From: Punica granatum
Taxonomy: Eukaryota; Streptophyta; Magnoliopsida; Myrtales; Lythraceae
Length of the DNA stretch: 64,000 bases
NCBI RefSeq assembly: GCF_007655135.1
Contig: NC_045130.1
Location: 3,410,001-3,474,000 of the forward strand
Reading direction: 5' to 3'
The notes below the pieces were generated by a model. The model saw nothing but the letters and a program-made list of their open reading frames with translations, was not told where the DNA came from and ran no database searches. A program made the position numbers and the translations under genes. Positions 23,108-32,770 of the stretch are shown here, one piece after another. How positions within the stretch are numbered: position 1 is the stretch's first letter; each line of letters opens with the position of its first letter.

Positions 23108-25528
23108 ATGGCAGAAGCCGCTCAAGCAAACCCCAGCAACCCCGCTCTCAAGAAGTTCCTCCTAGTCCTCAACTGCATCATGCTCTGCGCTGGGACACCT
23201 GGCGGGCCCCTCGTGACACGGCTCTATTTCATCCATGGCGGCAAACGAGTGTGGCTCCCTAGCTTTCTCGAGGGGGCCGGCTGGCCCCTCATGATCATCC
23301 CCCTCATCATCTCCTACATCCACCGCCGTCGCCAGTGGGCCATTGCCACTGCCAAGGGAGGCTGCAGCTACCCCGCCCCAAGGCTTTTCCAGTTGAAACC
23401 GTTCCTATTCGCCTCCGCTGTTGTTGCCGGAGTCCTCACAGGGTTGGATGCCTACCTCTATGCCTATGGGGTCGAACGAATCCCCGTCTCCACTGTGACC
23501 CTTATCCTCTCCACCCAGCTCGCATTCACTGCCGGATTCGCATACCTCCTTGTGAAGCAGAGGTTCTGCCGCCTATTATATAAACATTAAATTACTTACC
23601 ATTTAGATTATTATATGTATGAAGGTACAACTCATTCTTAATATATTGCCTCATGACCGGGAGCATAATATGTTGAATACAGGTTTAGTCCGTACACAGT
23701 AAACGCGGTGTTCCTGCTGACACTGGCGGCGGTGGTGCTGGCGCTGCACTCGGATAGCGACAAGCCAAAGGGGGAGTCGAACAGGATGTACGTGGTGGGG
23801 TTCTTGATGACGTTGGCTGCCTCGGGTCTATACGGCTTCGTACTTCCGCTGGTGGAGATGGGCTACAAGAAGACCAAGCAGGTCCTAAGCTACTCGCTGG
23901 TGTTGGAGTATCAGCTTGTCATGAGCTTCTCCACCGCGGCTTTCTGCATAGTCGGCATGTTCATCAACAATGACTTTAAGGTATTATTATGCGTTACGCG
24001 TGCCTCTACTTCTCTCTCTCTCTCTGTGCATCCCTACTGAAAATTACAATCTATATATTCTTACTCGGCTCAACTACGTACACCCGATCCACTTAATCTT
24101 GGCCATATCACCCACATAGAATCGTTGAATCACATAAAAGCCGTCGTAAGTGCAGGTGGTTCAGCATCCAATCTCCTTAAAAAAGTTTCGAGTTCGAATT
24201 TCGTGAATGAAGAATATCCACGATTTAGAGAATTTTACTTTTTAATGGACCGATGTGATCTAAATTTAAATTTAGTTGGGGTGTATTAGACTTCCCAACA
24301 TCCATTGGTGTATGTGAAAAATAACCATGACTGATACAACATATGATGACATGAGAATTGATTTTGTGTCAACTTTTTGTTTGAGGTTGGGACAAATAAT
24401 CATGGACACGGGTGGATTTCTTCTTTTCTCTTATTTGACAGTTTCGTAGGTACTTTTTGATGAACGAAAAAGCCAACCTTAAACAAAGTGATCATCCGAA
24501 TAATGATATTGTTTTCAATCGACAAAGTGAATATGTTTCGTGATTTCATTAAAAATAGTAAAAATGATTTTTTTTTCTTTTGTTTTCTTCTAACAGTCAA
24601 AACTTCTTAAACCTTATATCCAACTTAATCATTTCTTAAGCCGATCAAACAAGTCATCTAAATTAGATCTTGTATATATTTTCATGGAAATACTTTCCAT
24701 GGAACCAACAAAACTGTAACCCGAAATCAGAAGTAAGTGTACTCTCTTTGACTCTCACCATCTGAACGCTGATTTTCTTAATTATTTCGGAGGTCAGGAA
24801 TTAAAGCAATTTACAGCATGGACGTGAAACTGATTTTCTTGGTTGCTTCGGTTCATACATCAAACTCTAAGGCTTTTATCAAAATAATAATAATAATTTA
24901 CAAAAATAGGCGCAGTCGTACTAGTTTTAACTTCATCGTTGAATTTATTCGGCTACACATGCCAAAAAATAAAATAAAATAAACTCTTCCAAGTAAGCAA
25001 CCACAATAGTGCTTATGGGTCCCATAACAAAAGATCAAAAGGTAGCTTAACATGGAAACCATATAATATTTCATTCTGCTGAAGAACTATATAATATTTC
25101 ATATTGTAGAATAAGTGAAAAATCACAGTTCGATATCCAATCTCGCCGTGAAATTATCTTTGCAGGTAATTCCAAGAGAAGCAAAGGAATTTGGACTTGG
25201 AGAATCCAAGTACTACATGGTACTTATTTCTAGTGCCATCGTATGGCAATGCTTCTTCGTAGGAGCCATGGGAGTCATCTTCTGTGCCTCCTCCCTATCC
25301 TCCGGGATTATTATCGCGGTTATGCTCCCCGTGACTGAAGTCCTCGCCGTAATTTTCTTCCGGGAGAAGTTCCAAGTCGAGAAGGGAGTCTCACTCGTCC
25401 TATCTCTTTGGGGATTCGTTTCATACTTTTATAAAGAGATCATGGACGCCAAGAAGAGACGGAATCAAGATCAAAACCAACATCCTCCTCATTCGGAGAT
25501 GGAAATGAACAACCATTCTCTCCCTTAA
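23108..25528 (+). CDS. Purine permease (PUP) family transporter, three exons
   Basis: Exons 23108-23562, 23683-23980 and 25166-25528 join in frame to 371 codons plus a stop. All junctions are GT-AG (phases 2 and 0), and the length is normal for the family. The product is a plant PUP of the drug/metabolite transporter superfamily. These plasma-membrane proteins with about ten helices take up adenine, cytokinins or related compounds with protons. Diagnostic parts are the N-terminal '[14 protein letters not shown]' helix, '[16 protein letters not shown]', the '[10 protein letters not shown]' loop, '[15 protein letters not shown]' and the late '[25 protein letters not shown]'. The second intron holds a SINE. 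The upstream TATA box, the open frame and GC-rich exons suggest a working gene. Substrate cannot be told; naming a specific Arabidopsis orthologue would be guesswork. Confidence 0.92.
24147..24300 (+). mobile_element. tRNA-derived SINE, family S1, in PUP intron 2
   Basis: It shows GTGGTTCAGCATCC at the head, the B-box phrase GAGTTCGAATTTC at 24191, and the family body ending near TTAGACTTCCC. It inserted in the sense direction. Confidence 0.5.
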
Positions 25529-25537
25529 AAAAAAATA

Positions 25538-25711
25538 ATGCATTTCAATTTGGCCTGTCTATCGGGCCCATGTGATGTTGCAATAATAGATTTCAACATG
25601 TCCCACGAGGAAACATCTCGTAGAAAAAATAATGCACTTCAATATGGCCGATTCTACCAGTCCCTTGCGATCTCGCAATAATATATTTCAACATCTCCCA
25701 CGAGAAATACT
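25538..25711 (+). repeat. Two tandem ~95 bp PUP-associated repeats
   Basis: Units start at 25538 and 25632, directly after the PUP stop codon. Each runs from GCATTTCAATTTGGCC (or GCACTTCAATATGGCC) to TCCCACGAG. The first unit's tail ACGAGGAAACATCTCGT forms a 5-bp hairpin. They probably lie in the PUP 3' untranslated region. Confidence 0.75.
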
Positions 25712-26594
25712 TCTTTTAATGCTTGTTTATGGATCTTCCGAAATTATGTTATCTTGTTTGATTTGCATCTCTGCTGCTTTTGAATTTGGTTTTTATTATA
25801 TATATATAGTGTAATTTTGTAAGGTTGACTCTATATATATAGAATACAGCTACCCATATCGAGTACAGCTTTACAAAAAAAATTAAAAAAAAATATGTGG
25901 ACCTCAATGAAATTATTGCATATAGTTAACTCTTTATATGTAAAAAATACATTGTAGTCCCCATAATGTGAAGATATCGCATATATATTCATAATAGTTA
26001 TGAAGTGATGAAGTGGAAATAGCGCCTATATCAAACAAAAGGAATTCCTTGATTGCAAAGCTCAAATGCCCACTATCTTTCAACGGAGATGCTTGCCAGT
26101 CTATCGAAAATACTCGGTTAATATATGAAACTTGAATTCCAGTAATATTGGAGGAAGAATTAAGATTGCCTTTAACTGTATAAATGTATTAAAAGTAAGC
26201 GCAAGGTATATATATATATATAATCAACTAGCAAAAAGGAAATAGAAAAAAAAGTAGCTAAAATAAAGGGGTATAACAGAACCATTAATTAGTACCTGTA
26301 TAACAGAATCAATACCCGTATTAAATGGTCACATCTGTATGACGGAAAAATATTAATATACCATGGCAACCCCCAGTCTGTACAGAATAAGGATAACAAC
26401 ACTAATTAAAGCTTCGGGTATATATTCCACCTTGAAAAAAGAAATTCATACATATATATTTTGTCATAACAGAATTACAGAAGGCGAAATAAAGATATAG
26501 GAGAAGTCCCACTTGCGATATTCGTATACTAAACCCCCAATATAAATTTTTTTTGAGCTTTTCATTAAAATAATTTTTTTGGTCATATAGATAT
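25712..26594. other. PUP downstream flank, AT-rich, duplicated elsewhere
   Basis: The part at 26350-26460 (CCATGGCAACCCCCAGTCTG onward) recurs at 35376-35480, and 26290-26320 recurs at 21715. It contains no gene. TA-rich runs occur at about 25795-25835 and 26205-26222. Confidence 0.5.
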
Positions 26595-26820
26595 AGAGAT
26601 ATCATCGGGGTGATGTTCCCGGTGACTGAAGTACTCACCATAATCTTCTTCTAGGAGAAGTTCCAAGTCGAGAAGGGAGTCTCACTCGCCCCATTTCTGT
26701 GGGGATTCGTCTTCATGGACACCAAGAAGAACCGGAATCAAGATAAAAAACAGCCTCCTCCTCTTTCGGAGATGGAAATGATAGAGACTGCAAGGTCTGA
26801 CTTTCGTCTTTCAAAATAAT
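26595..26820 (+). pseudogene. Purine permease exon-3 fragment with internal stop
   Basis: It aligns with 25311-25525 of the intact gene, from the 'VMLPVTEVL' coding stretch to the 'MEMN' tail. The arginine codon in the 'FFREKF' stretch has become TAG (near 26653), and about 20 bases coding 'YFYKEI' are missing. It is followed at 26821 by ~95 bp repeats, like the intact copy, so it is the remains of another duplicated PUP locus. Confidence 0.8.
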
Positions 26821-27006
26821 GCATTGCAATTTGGCCTATCTATTGGGCCCATGTGATCTTGCAATAGTAAATGTCAACATACCCAACGAGTAAACATCTC
26901 GTGTTTATTAAAATAATTCATTCAATTTGGATCGTCTATCGGGCTTATGTGATCTTGCAATAGTACATTTCAACATATCCCAATGCATTTCAATTTAGTC
27001 AATAAT
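26821..27006 (+). repeat. Tandem ~95 bp PUP-associated repeats, last one split by Ale insertion
   Basis: Units start at 26821 and 26917. A third starts at 26983 and is cut after 24 bases by the Ale element; its remainder continues at 32145. Confidence 0.75.
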
Positions 27007-27188
27007 TGTCAAGATTCGAGATTGGACAGAAAAGCTTATCTCTGTTATTCATTTTCATCAGGTATGTATACAATTCAGTCCTGATTAATAGAAGGAAAAT
27101 AAGATCTATGACTAAAAATAGGCTATCCTAAGTATGGTAAAAATGGATATGTACATAAATACAATAGGAAGAAAATCATTCCATAATA
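27007..27188 (-). repeat. 3' LTR of Ale element
   Basis: 182 bp. In element orientation it starts TATTATGG and ends CTTGACA, so the usual opening TG is TA here. It is identical to the partner LTR except for one base. Confidence 0.9.
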
Positions 27189-27195
27189 CTCCCCC

Positions 27196-30060
27196 TCAAG
27201 TTGGAGAATGAGGATCCCGAATGCCCAACTTGCTGAGAAGAAAATGAAATTGGTCACGCCCAAGTGCCTTGGTAAATATGTCTGCCAATTGAAAACGCGT
27301 AGACACATGAGATGTCTCGACAGCTCCAGAGCATAGATGTTGCCTGATGAAATGACAATCTATTTCTATGTGTTTGGTGCGCTCATGGAAAACTGGATTG
27401 GAGGCAATGTGGAGGGCTGCTTGGTTGTCACAGAACAAGCGCATGGGAAAGTCATGAGAGACGCCAAGGGATCGGAGGAGGGCACGGAGCCATAAAAGTT
27501 CACTAACGGTTGCTGCCATGGCTCGATATTCGGCTTCGGCTGAGGATTTGGAGATCGTCGTTTGCTTCTTAGTCTTCCAAGAGATGGGACTGCCGCCTAA
27601 AGTAATGAAATACCCAGTTAAAGACCGCCTAGTCATAGGGCAACTAGCCCAATCGGCATCACAATAAGCCGTCAAGGATAGAGAGGTCGGTCGAAGAAAT
27701 ATCCCTTGTCCTGGAGATTGCTTGAGATAGCGAAGTACTCGCATGACAGCGTCCCAGTGGTCTTGACGAGGATCCTGTAGGAATTGTGATAAAATGTGGA
27801 CAGGATAAGCGAGTTCAGGCCTGGTGATTGTAAGATATAACAGACGACCTATAAGACGACGATACAATCCTGGGTCGGGAATGGGATCGCCACTATCTCG
27901 AGATAACCGATGTTGTTGTTCCATAGGAAAGTGAGCAGGCCGAGAACCCAGCATGCCGGCTTCAGTAAGAATATCCAAAGTATACTTCCGTTGATTGAGA
28001 AAAAGGCCGGAATCGCTGTGGATAATTTCTATCCCAAGAAAGTATGATAATGGGCCAAGATCCTTAATACGAAAGCATTGATGAAGATAATCCTTAAAGT
28101 GAGCACAAGAGATAGGATCATTAGTCACGAGAATCATATCATCCACATAAACGAGGACAGCAAGAAATACACCTCCTTGAGAGAAAGTGAATAAAGAGTG
28201 GTCGGTCTCCGACTGCCGAAAACCATAATGCATGAGAGCCGTGACAAATTTAGAATACCAATTGCGGGAAGCTTGACGAAGACCATATAAAGATTTCTGC
28301 AACTGGCAGACTTGACCAGCAGTTCCCGAACGAAAACCGGGAGGAAGTGACATGTAAACTTCTTCATCCAAGTCCCCGTGGAGAAAGGCATTGTGAACAT
28401 CAAGTTGATGCATTTCCCATCCCTTAGCAACAGCAACAGTCAATAAACAACGTACTGTGACTAGTTTCGCTACTGGAGCAAAAGTTTCATGAAAATCAAC
28501 CCCTTCAATCTGGGTGAACCCTTTCGCCACGAGGCGAGCTTTATATCGCTCTACTGTACCATCCGCCCGTCTTTTAGTTTTGAAAACCCATTTACACCCA
28601 ATGGGTTTCTTCCCATGTGGGAGTGACTGTACGACCCAAGTACCGTTATCCTCAAGAGCACGAATTTCTTCTGCCATAGCAAGACGCCATCGTGGATCTT
28701 TAGCGGCTTCAGAATAATTTCTTGGCTCTGTGTCGGAATCAATGGCGGCAAGAAACGACAATTGTGCCGCATTGATATTCGAATAAGTAAGATAGTGCTC
28801 AAGAGGATGAGACGTACCAGGAGTGTGCGATGGAGTGGGTGAGGTAGAGTCAAAACAACGAGCAGTGTGAGAGACAAAATCATTAAGCCAACTCGGTGTA
28901 CGAATATTCCGTGGAGCCTTAGAACGAGCAATACTTTCCGCTGGTGGCTCAGAATTATTCGATTCGGTAGTAGTTGTCGGGTCGAGCACAAAATGGTCCG
29001 GATCCGAACAGGGAGGAGGAATGGGCTCAGCAGAAAAAGAAGCAGGCTGGGCCGGAATAAGCCCAGTTGATGCCGGATCGGACGGAGCAACAGGGGAATC
29101 GGGCTGAGTAGATGAGCAAGGCTGACTGGGCTCAGCTGAAGGGACTTGGGCCGGACGAAGCCCAGTTGTAGCAGGATTCAGCTCAGCGGAACTGGGGGCC
29201 ACAGTTTGGGCCAGAGGCGAACCGAACGGGGCGAATTGCTCCCCCTGAGTGGCTGGGCCCGAAGTATCCAAGAAACGAAAACCGGTATTAATCGAGTCCG
29301 TGGGTTTATCCTCGCTAAACGGAAATTCAGTTTCATAGAATCGCACATCCCTAGAAACAAAAACTTCACGATTCTCCAAGTCATAAACTCGCCAGCCTTT
29401 CTTCCCAAAAGGATATCCGATAAAAATGCACTTTCTTGAACGTGGCCCAAACTTATCCTTGAAACGAGGGCTATAATGTGCATAGCAGAGACAACCAAAA
29501 ATACGGATATGCTGATAATCCGGTTTCTTACGAAAAAGTAGCTCAAATGGTGTTTTGCCTGATAAGATGCTCGAAGGGGTGAGATTAATGAGGTGTGCCG
29601 CAGCAGAAATACACTCCCCCCAGAAATCAATAGGAAGAGAGGCTTGAAACATTAAAGCCCGAGCTATATTCAGAATGTGACGGTGCTTGCGTTCGACTCG
29701 CCCATTTTGTTGAGGCGTGTCTATGCATGAAGTTTGATGGATGATCCCATTGTCGGAGAAAAAATTCTGAACGACTCGGCTCATGAATTCCAATCCATTG
29801 TCACTTCGCACCGTTTTCACTGTTCGGTCGAATTGATTCTTAACCAACTTGCAGAAATTGATCAAGAAAACCTGCGCCTCTGACTTATCGCGTAGAAGAT
29901 AAACCCACACACCGCGGCTAAAATCATCCACAATTGACAAGAAATACCGAGCACCGGTAATGGAAGAAACCTTATAAGGTCTCCATATATCACAATGTAT
30001 CAATTGGAATGGAAAAGAAGCTTTATTTGAAAACTGGACCGCGTTTGTTTTGCTCGACAA
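27196..30060 (-). CDS. Copia integrase - reverse transcriptase - RNase H (Ale element)
   Basis: This 954-codon frame covers the integrase core and everything after it. The catalytic triad appears in 'HCDIW', 'VRSDNGLEF' and 'TPQQNGRVERKH' within about the first 125 residues. The reverse transcriptase has the 'LDVHNAFLHGDL' and 'YVDDMILV' motifs in the middle. RNase H at the end shows 'AYCDADWAS', 'SSAEAEYRAM' and 'FCDNQAALHIA'. The frame stops just before the purine tract. The listed start is only where the frame opens: the true polyprotein began in the gag frame, which is now shifted by one base near 30030 at a run of four T (minus strand) in the zinc-binding part of integrase. Confidence 0.9.
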   Translation of the reverse strand: MSSKTNAVQFSNKASFPFQLIHCDIWRPYKVSSITGARYFLSIVDDFSRGVWVYLLRDKSEAQVFLINFCKLVKNQFDRTVKTVRSDNGLEFMSRVVQNFFSDNGIIHQTSCIDTPQQNGRVERKHRHILNIARALMFQASLPIDFWGECISAAAHLINLTPSSILSGKTPFELLFRKKPDYQHIRIFGCLCYAHYSPRFKDKFGPRSRKCIFIGYPFGKKGWRVYDLENREVFVSRDVRFYETEFPFSEDKPTDSINTGFRFLDTSGPATQGEQFAPFGSPLAQTVAPSSAELNPATTGLRPAQVPSAEPSQPCSSTQPDSPVAPSDPASTGLIPAQPASFSAEPIPPPCSDPDHFVLDPTTTTESNNSEPPAESIARSKAPRNIRTPSWLNDFVSHTARCFDSTSPTPSHTPGTSHPLEHYLTYSNINAAQLSFLAAIDSDTEPRNYSEAAKDPRWRLAMAEEIRALEDNGTWVVQSLPHGKKPIGCKWVFKTKRRADGTVERYKARLVAKGFTQIEGVDFHETFAPVAKLVTVRCLLTVAVAKGWEMHQLDVHNAFLHGDLDEEVYMSLPPGFRSGTAGQVCQLQKSLYGLRQASRNWYSKFVTALMHYGFRQSETDHSLFTFSQGGVFLAVLVYVDDMILVTNDPISCAHFKDYLHQCFRIKDLGPLSYFLGIEIIHSDSGLFLNQRKYTLDILTEAGMLGSRPAHFPMEQQHRLSRDSGDPIPDPGLYRRLIGRLLYLTITRPELAYPVHILSQFLQDPRQDHWDAVMRVLRYLKQSPGQGIFLRPTSLSLTAYCDADWASCPMTRRSLTGYFITLGGSPISWKTKKQTTISKSSAEAEYRAMAATVSELLWLRALLRSLGVSHDFPMRLFCDNQAALHIASNPVFHERTKHIEIDCHFIRQHLCSGAVETSHVSTRFQLADIFTKALGRDQFHFLLSKLGIRDPHSPT

Positions 30061-30119
30061 CAGACGTCACAAGGCTCATTATTATCTGACCGATGCATAA
30101 AAATAGCGTTATTCTCAAA

Positions 30120-31844
30120 CTAAACCCGACAAGATGGGTGTCCCAACCGCTTGTGCCAAATGTCTTCAGCATCTGCTTTCATTGCCCGTGTTTTCTGAAA
30201 TGACGGAGACACTCGTCGTAGAAGCCAGACCCCCCCGTGAAGTTCACCCACTCCAATCGTACTCCCCGAGGTGCGGTCCTGAATCAAACATAGTCCGGAG
30301 ATGTAGTGTACACTACAATTAAGTTCCCGAAATAATTGAGCCACGGACAATAAATTGCAATTAAAATCCGGCACATAGAGAACGTTATGAAGGACCATAT
30401 TAGCTCCAAATGATATTTTCCCAACAAAGGTGGCTTTCGTTGTACCATTCGGAACATGAATTATCGGACCATCATTAATGGGAGTAATATCAAAAAGATT
30501 ATCCAAACGGCCTGTCATATGTCGTGAAGCTCCCGAATCAATTATCCAATCAATTTTTGAAGTGATAGGGACAAATTTCTCACCACTTAGTCGATTGACC
30601 TCACCATCATCACGTGAGACTATCGACATAAGGTGCTGTAACTGAGCCTCAGAGAGATGGGCCAATTTGCTGAGGTCTGTGGACTGGTCTCCATGGGCCT
30701 GGGCCTGAGCTGCTACATGGCCCGCTGGACTGGATGAATTAAAATGCTGGGTCGCGGAATTGGGCCGCCATTGCCCACGAGTCATTTGGGCTGGACGTGC
30801 CTGAGATGACCCGCCCATGTTGAAATTGCCCGATTGCCTCGAATTGAAGGATCCGAAACCCAAAACACCATTCCCTTTCTGCGCAGGGATAGCGGTCGAA
30901 GGCACCCCTGTTTTTCCCCCGTATCGCGACTGGCCCGACGGATTCCCCTTAGAACTCCGTTGATTCGACTGATCGGAGTGTGGATATCCATGAAGTTGGT
31001 AGCAAGTGGCACGAAGATGTCCATTTCGCCCACAAAAATCACAGAACGGTCGACCGCGAGGCTTGAAATCACCTCGGTTGGGCCCAAAATTAGGGTTACT
31101 GTCCCCGGAGTCGATCGCGATTTTGGCTGCAAAACCCATTACGTCGGAGCTGGAATCCCTTCCTTGAGCAATCAAGCGTTGCGTTTCATCGTGCGCGGCC
31201 ATCGAATGAGCCCGATTGGCATTCGGCAGGGGTTCTATACTTAGAATCTGCGAGAGAATGGTTGAGAATTCGGGATTGAGCCCGATTAGAAATTGATGAA
31301 CCTTTTCCTTCTCCTTCTGGGCAGCCATTCGAACGTCGGCATCACAAGTACAAGCCGGTAAATCAAGGTACAAATCTAGTTCATCCCAGAGACTCTTCAA
31401 TTTTGAGTAATATTCTGAAACGGATTTCCTGTCCTGTCTGAGCAAGCAAATGTCAGATTTGAGTTGGTGGATTTTCGTTTCATTACCTTGTGAAAATCGT
31501 TCTCTGAGATCATCCCAGAGAATTTTGGCATTTTTGGCTCCAGCTACAGAATTCTGTAAGTCTTCGTCTAAGTGGTTGAAAATCCAGGAAACGAGCATTG
31601 AGTTGCAGGTTACCCATAGATCGTGATAGGATTCTCCCTCTGCTGGTTGCTGAACTTTGCCATCGATAAACCCAAGTTTGTTCTTTGCCCGTAATGCGGT
31701 TTGCATCGCCTGTGACCAGGTGTTGTAATTCCTGCCGTTGAGTTTGCAGGAGATAAGCTGGGTCCCGAGGCCATCTGAGGGAGAGAGGACATATGCCAGT
31801 GGCATGCTTGCACCAGAAGTTCCGCTGTCTGCATTCTTCGACAT
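30120..31844 (-). CDS. Copia gag - protease (Ale element)
   Basis: 574 codons. The N-terminal gag shows 'KLNGRNYNTWSQAM' and 'ALRAKNKLGFIDG' (about residues 35-62). A CCHC zinc knuckle 'CDFCGRNGHLRATC' lies at about 268-281, and the aspartic protease motif 'WIIDSGASRHMTG' at about 431-443. The last residues 'WHKRLGHPS' are the start of the GAG-pre-integrase domain, so the TAG at 30120-30122 is premature. After it the same frame continues through 'CDVCCRAKQTR' before the one-base shift. The ATG lies about 105 bp inside the primer-binding site, normal for Copia. Confidence 0.88.
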   Translation of the reverse strand: MSKNADSGTSGASMPLAYVLSPSDGLGTQLISCKLNGRNYNTWSQAMQTALRAKNKLGFIDGKVQQPAEGESYHDLWVTCNSMLVSWIFNHLDEDLQNSVAGAKNAKILWDDLRERFSQGNETKIHQLKSDICLLRQDRKSVSEYYSKLKSLWDELDLYLDLPACTCDADVRMAAQKEKEKVHQFLIGLNPEFSTILSQILSIEPLPNANRAHSMAAHDETQRLIAQGRDSSSDVMGFAAKIAIDSGDSNPNFGPNRGDFKPRGRPFCDFCGRNGHLRATCYQLHGYPHSDQSNQRSSKGNPSGQSRYGGKTGVPSTAIPAQKGNGVLGFGSFNSRQSGNFNMGGSSQARPAQMTRGQWRPNSATQHFNSSSPAGHVAAQAQAHGDQSTDLSKLAHLSEAQLQHLMSIVSRDDGEVNRLSGEKFVPITSKIDWIIDSGASRHMTGRLDNLFDITPINDGPIIHVPNGTTKATFVGKISFGANMVLHNVLYVPDFNCNLLSVAQLFRELNCSVHYISGLCLIQDRTSGSTIGVGELHGGVWLLRRVSPSFQKTRAMKADAEDIWHKRLGHPSCRV

Positions 31845-31950
31845 CTCTACGACTCAAAGGGGTGACGCTCAGTTCTGAGACTGGCAAGGAAGAAGCTCGA
31901 CCAACAAGTAGGCCGGCGATGAAAATTTGATGAATTCCTTCAAGATCGAT

Positions 31951-31962
31951 GCTTTGATACCA
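31951..31962 (-). other. Primer-binding site of Ale element
   Basis: On the minus strand this reads TGGTATCAAAGC, directly after the LTR's CA. It is the initiator-tRNA-Met type site common in plant Copia elements. Confidence 0.85.
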
Positions 31963-32144
31963 TGTCAAGATTCGAGATTGGACAGAAAAGCTTATCTCTG
32001 TTATTCATTTTCATCAGGTATGTATACAATTCAGTTCTGATTAATAGAAGGAAAATAAGATCTATGACTAAAAATAGGCTATCCTAAGTATGGTAAAAAT
32101 GGATATGTACATAAATACAATAGGAAGAAAATCATTCCATAATA
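31963..32144 (-). repeat. 5' LTR of Ale element
   Basis: 182 bp, flanked outside by the target duplication ATAAT at 32145-32149. One base differs from the partner LTR. Confidence 0.9.
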
Positions 32145-32208
32145 ATAATCTGCCGGTCCCTTGTGATATTGCAATAATAGATTTTTGACATATCCCACAA
32201 GAGAAATC
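32145..32208 (+). repeat. Right part of the ~95 bp repeat split by Ale
   Basis: It continues the unit begun at 26983 (GCCGGTCCCTTGTGATATTGCAA to ATATCCCACAAG, read in pieces) after the duplicated ATAAT. Confidence 0.7.
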
Positions 32209-32373
32209 TATAATGTTTGTTTGCTGATTTTCAGAAACAAGATATCTATGTTTAACTGTTTTGTTCGCAGCGCTGCTTCTGCCCGTATATGACTTTTGAT
32301 TTGATTTGAAGTAATGAAAGTAATGTATCAAACAAAAGGAAATTTCCATTCACCAATTTGAGTATATTCAAGT

Positions 32374-32530
32374 GATACGACGCTTATTCCCCTTAAATTA
32401 GATTTCGAATTTAAGTCTTGTAAATGGAGAAAATTCATGTTGGAAAAGTTTTACCTCATAGTAAGTTAATCCGGCTCGTTCTTGAATTAGTCGGAGTCCA
32501 TTAGACTTTTGGATAACACATTCTTGATTG
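32374..32530 (+). mobile_element. tRNA-derived SINE, family S1
   Basis: It contains AGATTTCGAATTTAAGTC in the B-box place and the body phrases AGAAAATTCATGTTG and AGTCGGAGTCCATTAGACTT shared with the other S1 copies. Confidence 0.45.
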
Positions 32531-32604
32531 CAAATGTTCATGTATGCCCATTATCTGTCAACACAGATGCTTGCCACAATCTATCCGAAAACACTTAGTA
32601 CAAA

Positions 32605-32770
32605 ATGACTTTTTTTTATATTATAAAGGAGGCTTAAGGCTTAGTATAATGAAAGATAAATCTTAAATAATTAAGAAAGGGACACGGGTAGTCATACTAG
32701 TTATCGAATCTGCGATCTGTAAATTAACGGGCGAGAGCATACGCCATTACGCTACACTCTCTTTTGATTA
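32605..32770 (-). mobile_element. tRNA-derived SINE, family S2
   Basis: On the minus strand it opens with AGAGAGTGTAGCGTAATGGCG (read in pieces; A-box-like) and has CAGATTCGATAAC as B-box-like segment, then an A-rich tail. It matches the copies at 22770 and 50430. Confidence 0.5.

Larger units (their letters stand above)
27007..32144 (-). mobile_element. Full-length Ty1/Copia retrotransposon, Ale-like, minus strand
   Basis: Two 182-bp LTRs (27007-27188 and 31963-32144) differ at one base (C at the 'CAGTC' phrase against T). A five-base target duplication, ATAAT, flanks the element at 27002-27006 and 32145-32149. On the minus strand a primer-binding site TGGTATCAAAGC (31951-31962) adjoins the 5' LTR, and a purine tract TTGAGGGGGAG (27189-27199) adjoins the 3' LTR. 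Gene order gag, protease, integrase, reverse transcriptase, RNase H is Copia. Short LTRs and the gag type suggest the Ale/Retrofit lineage. It sits inside a PUP-associated repeat. Despite its youth the coding region has a stop and a frameshift. Confidence 0.93.

Noticed and set aside
28551..29090. 179-codon minus-strand frame and similar frames within the Ale element
   Set aside because: They lie in the wrong frame of the well-identified integrase/reverse transcriptase coding sequence.
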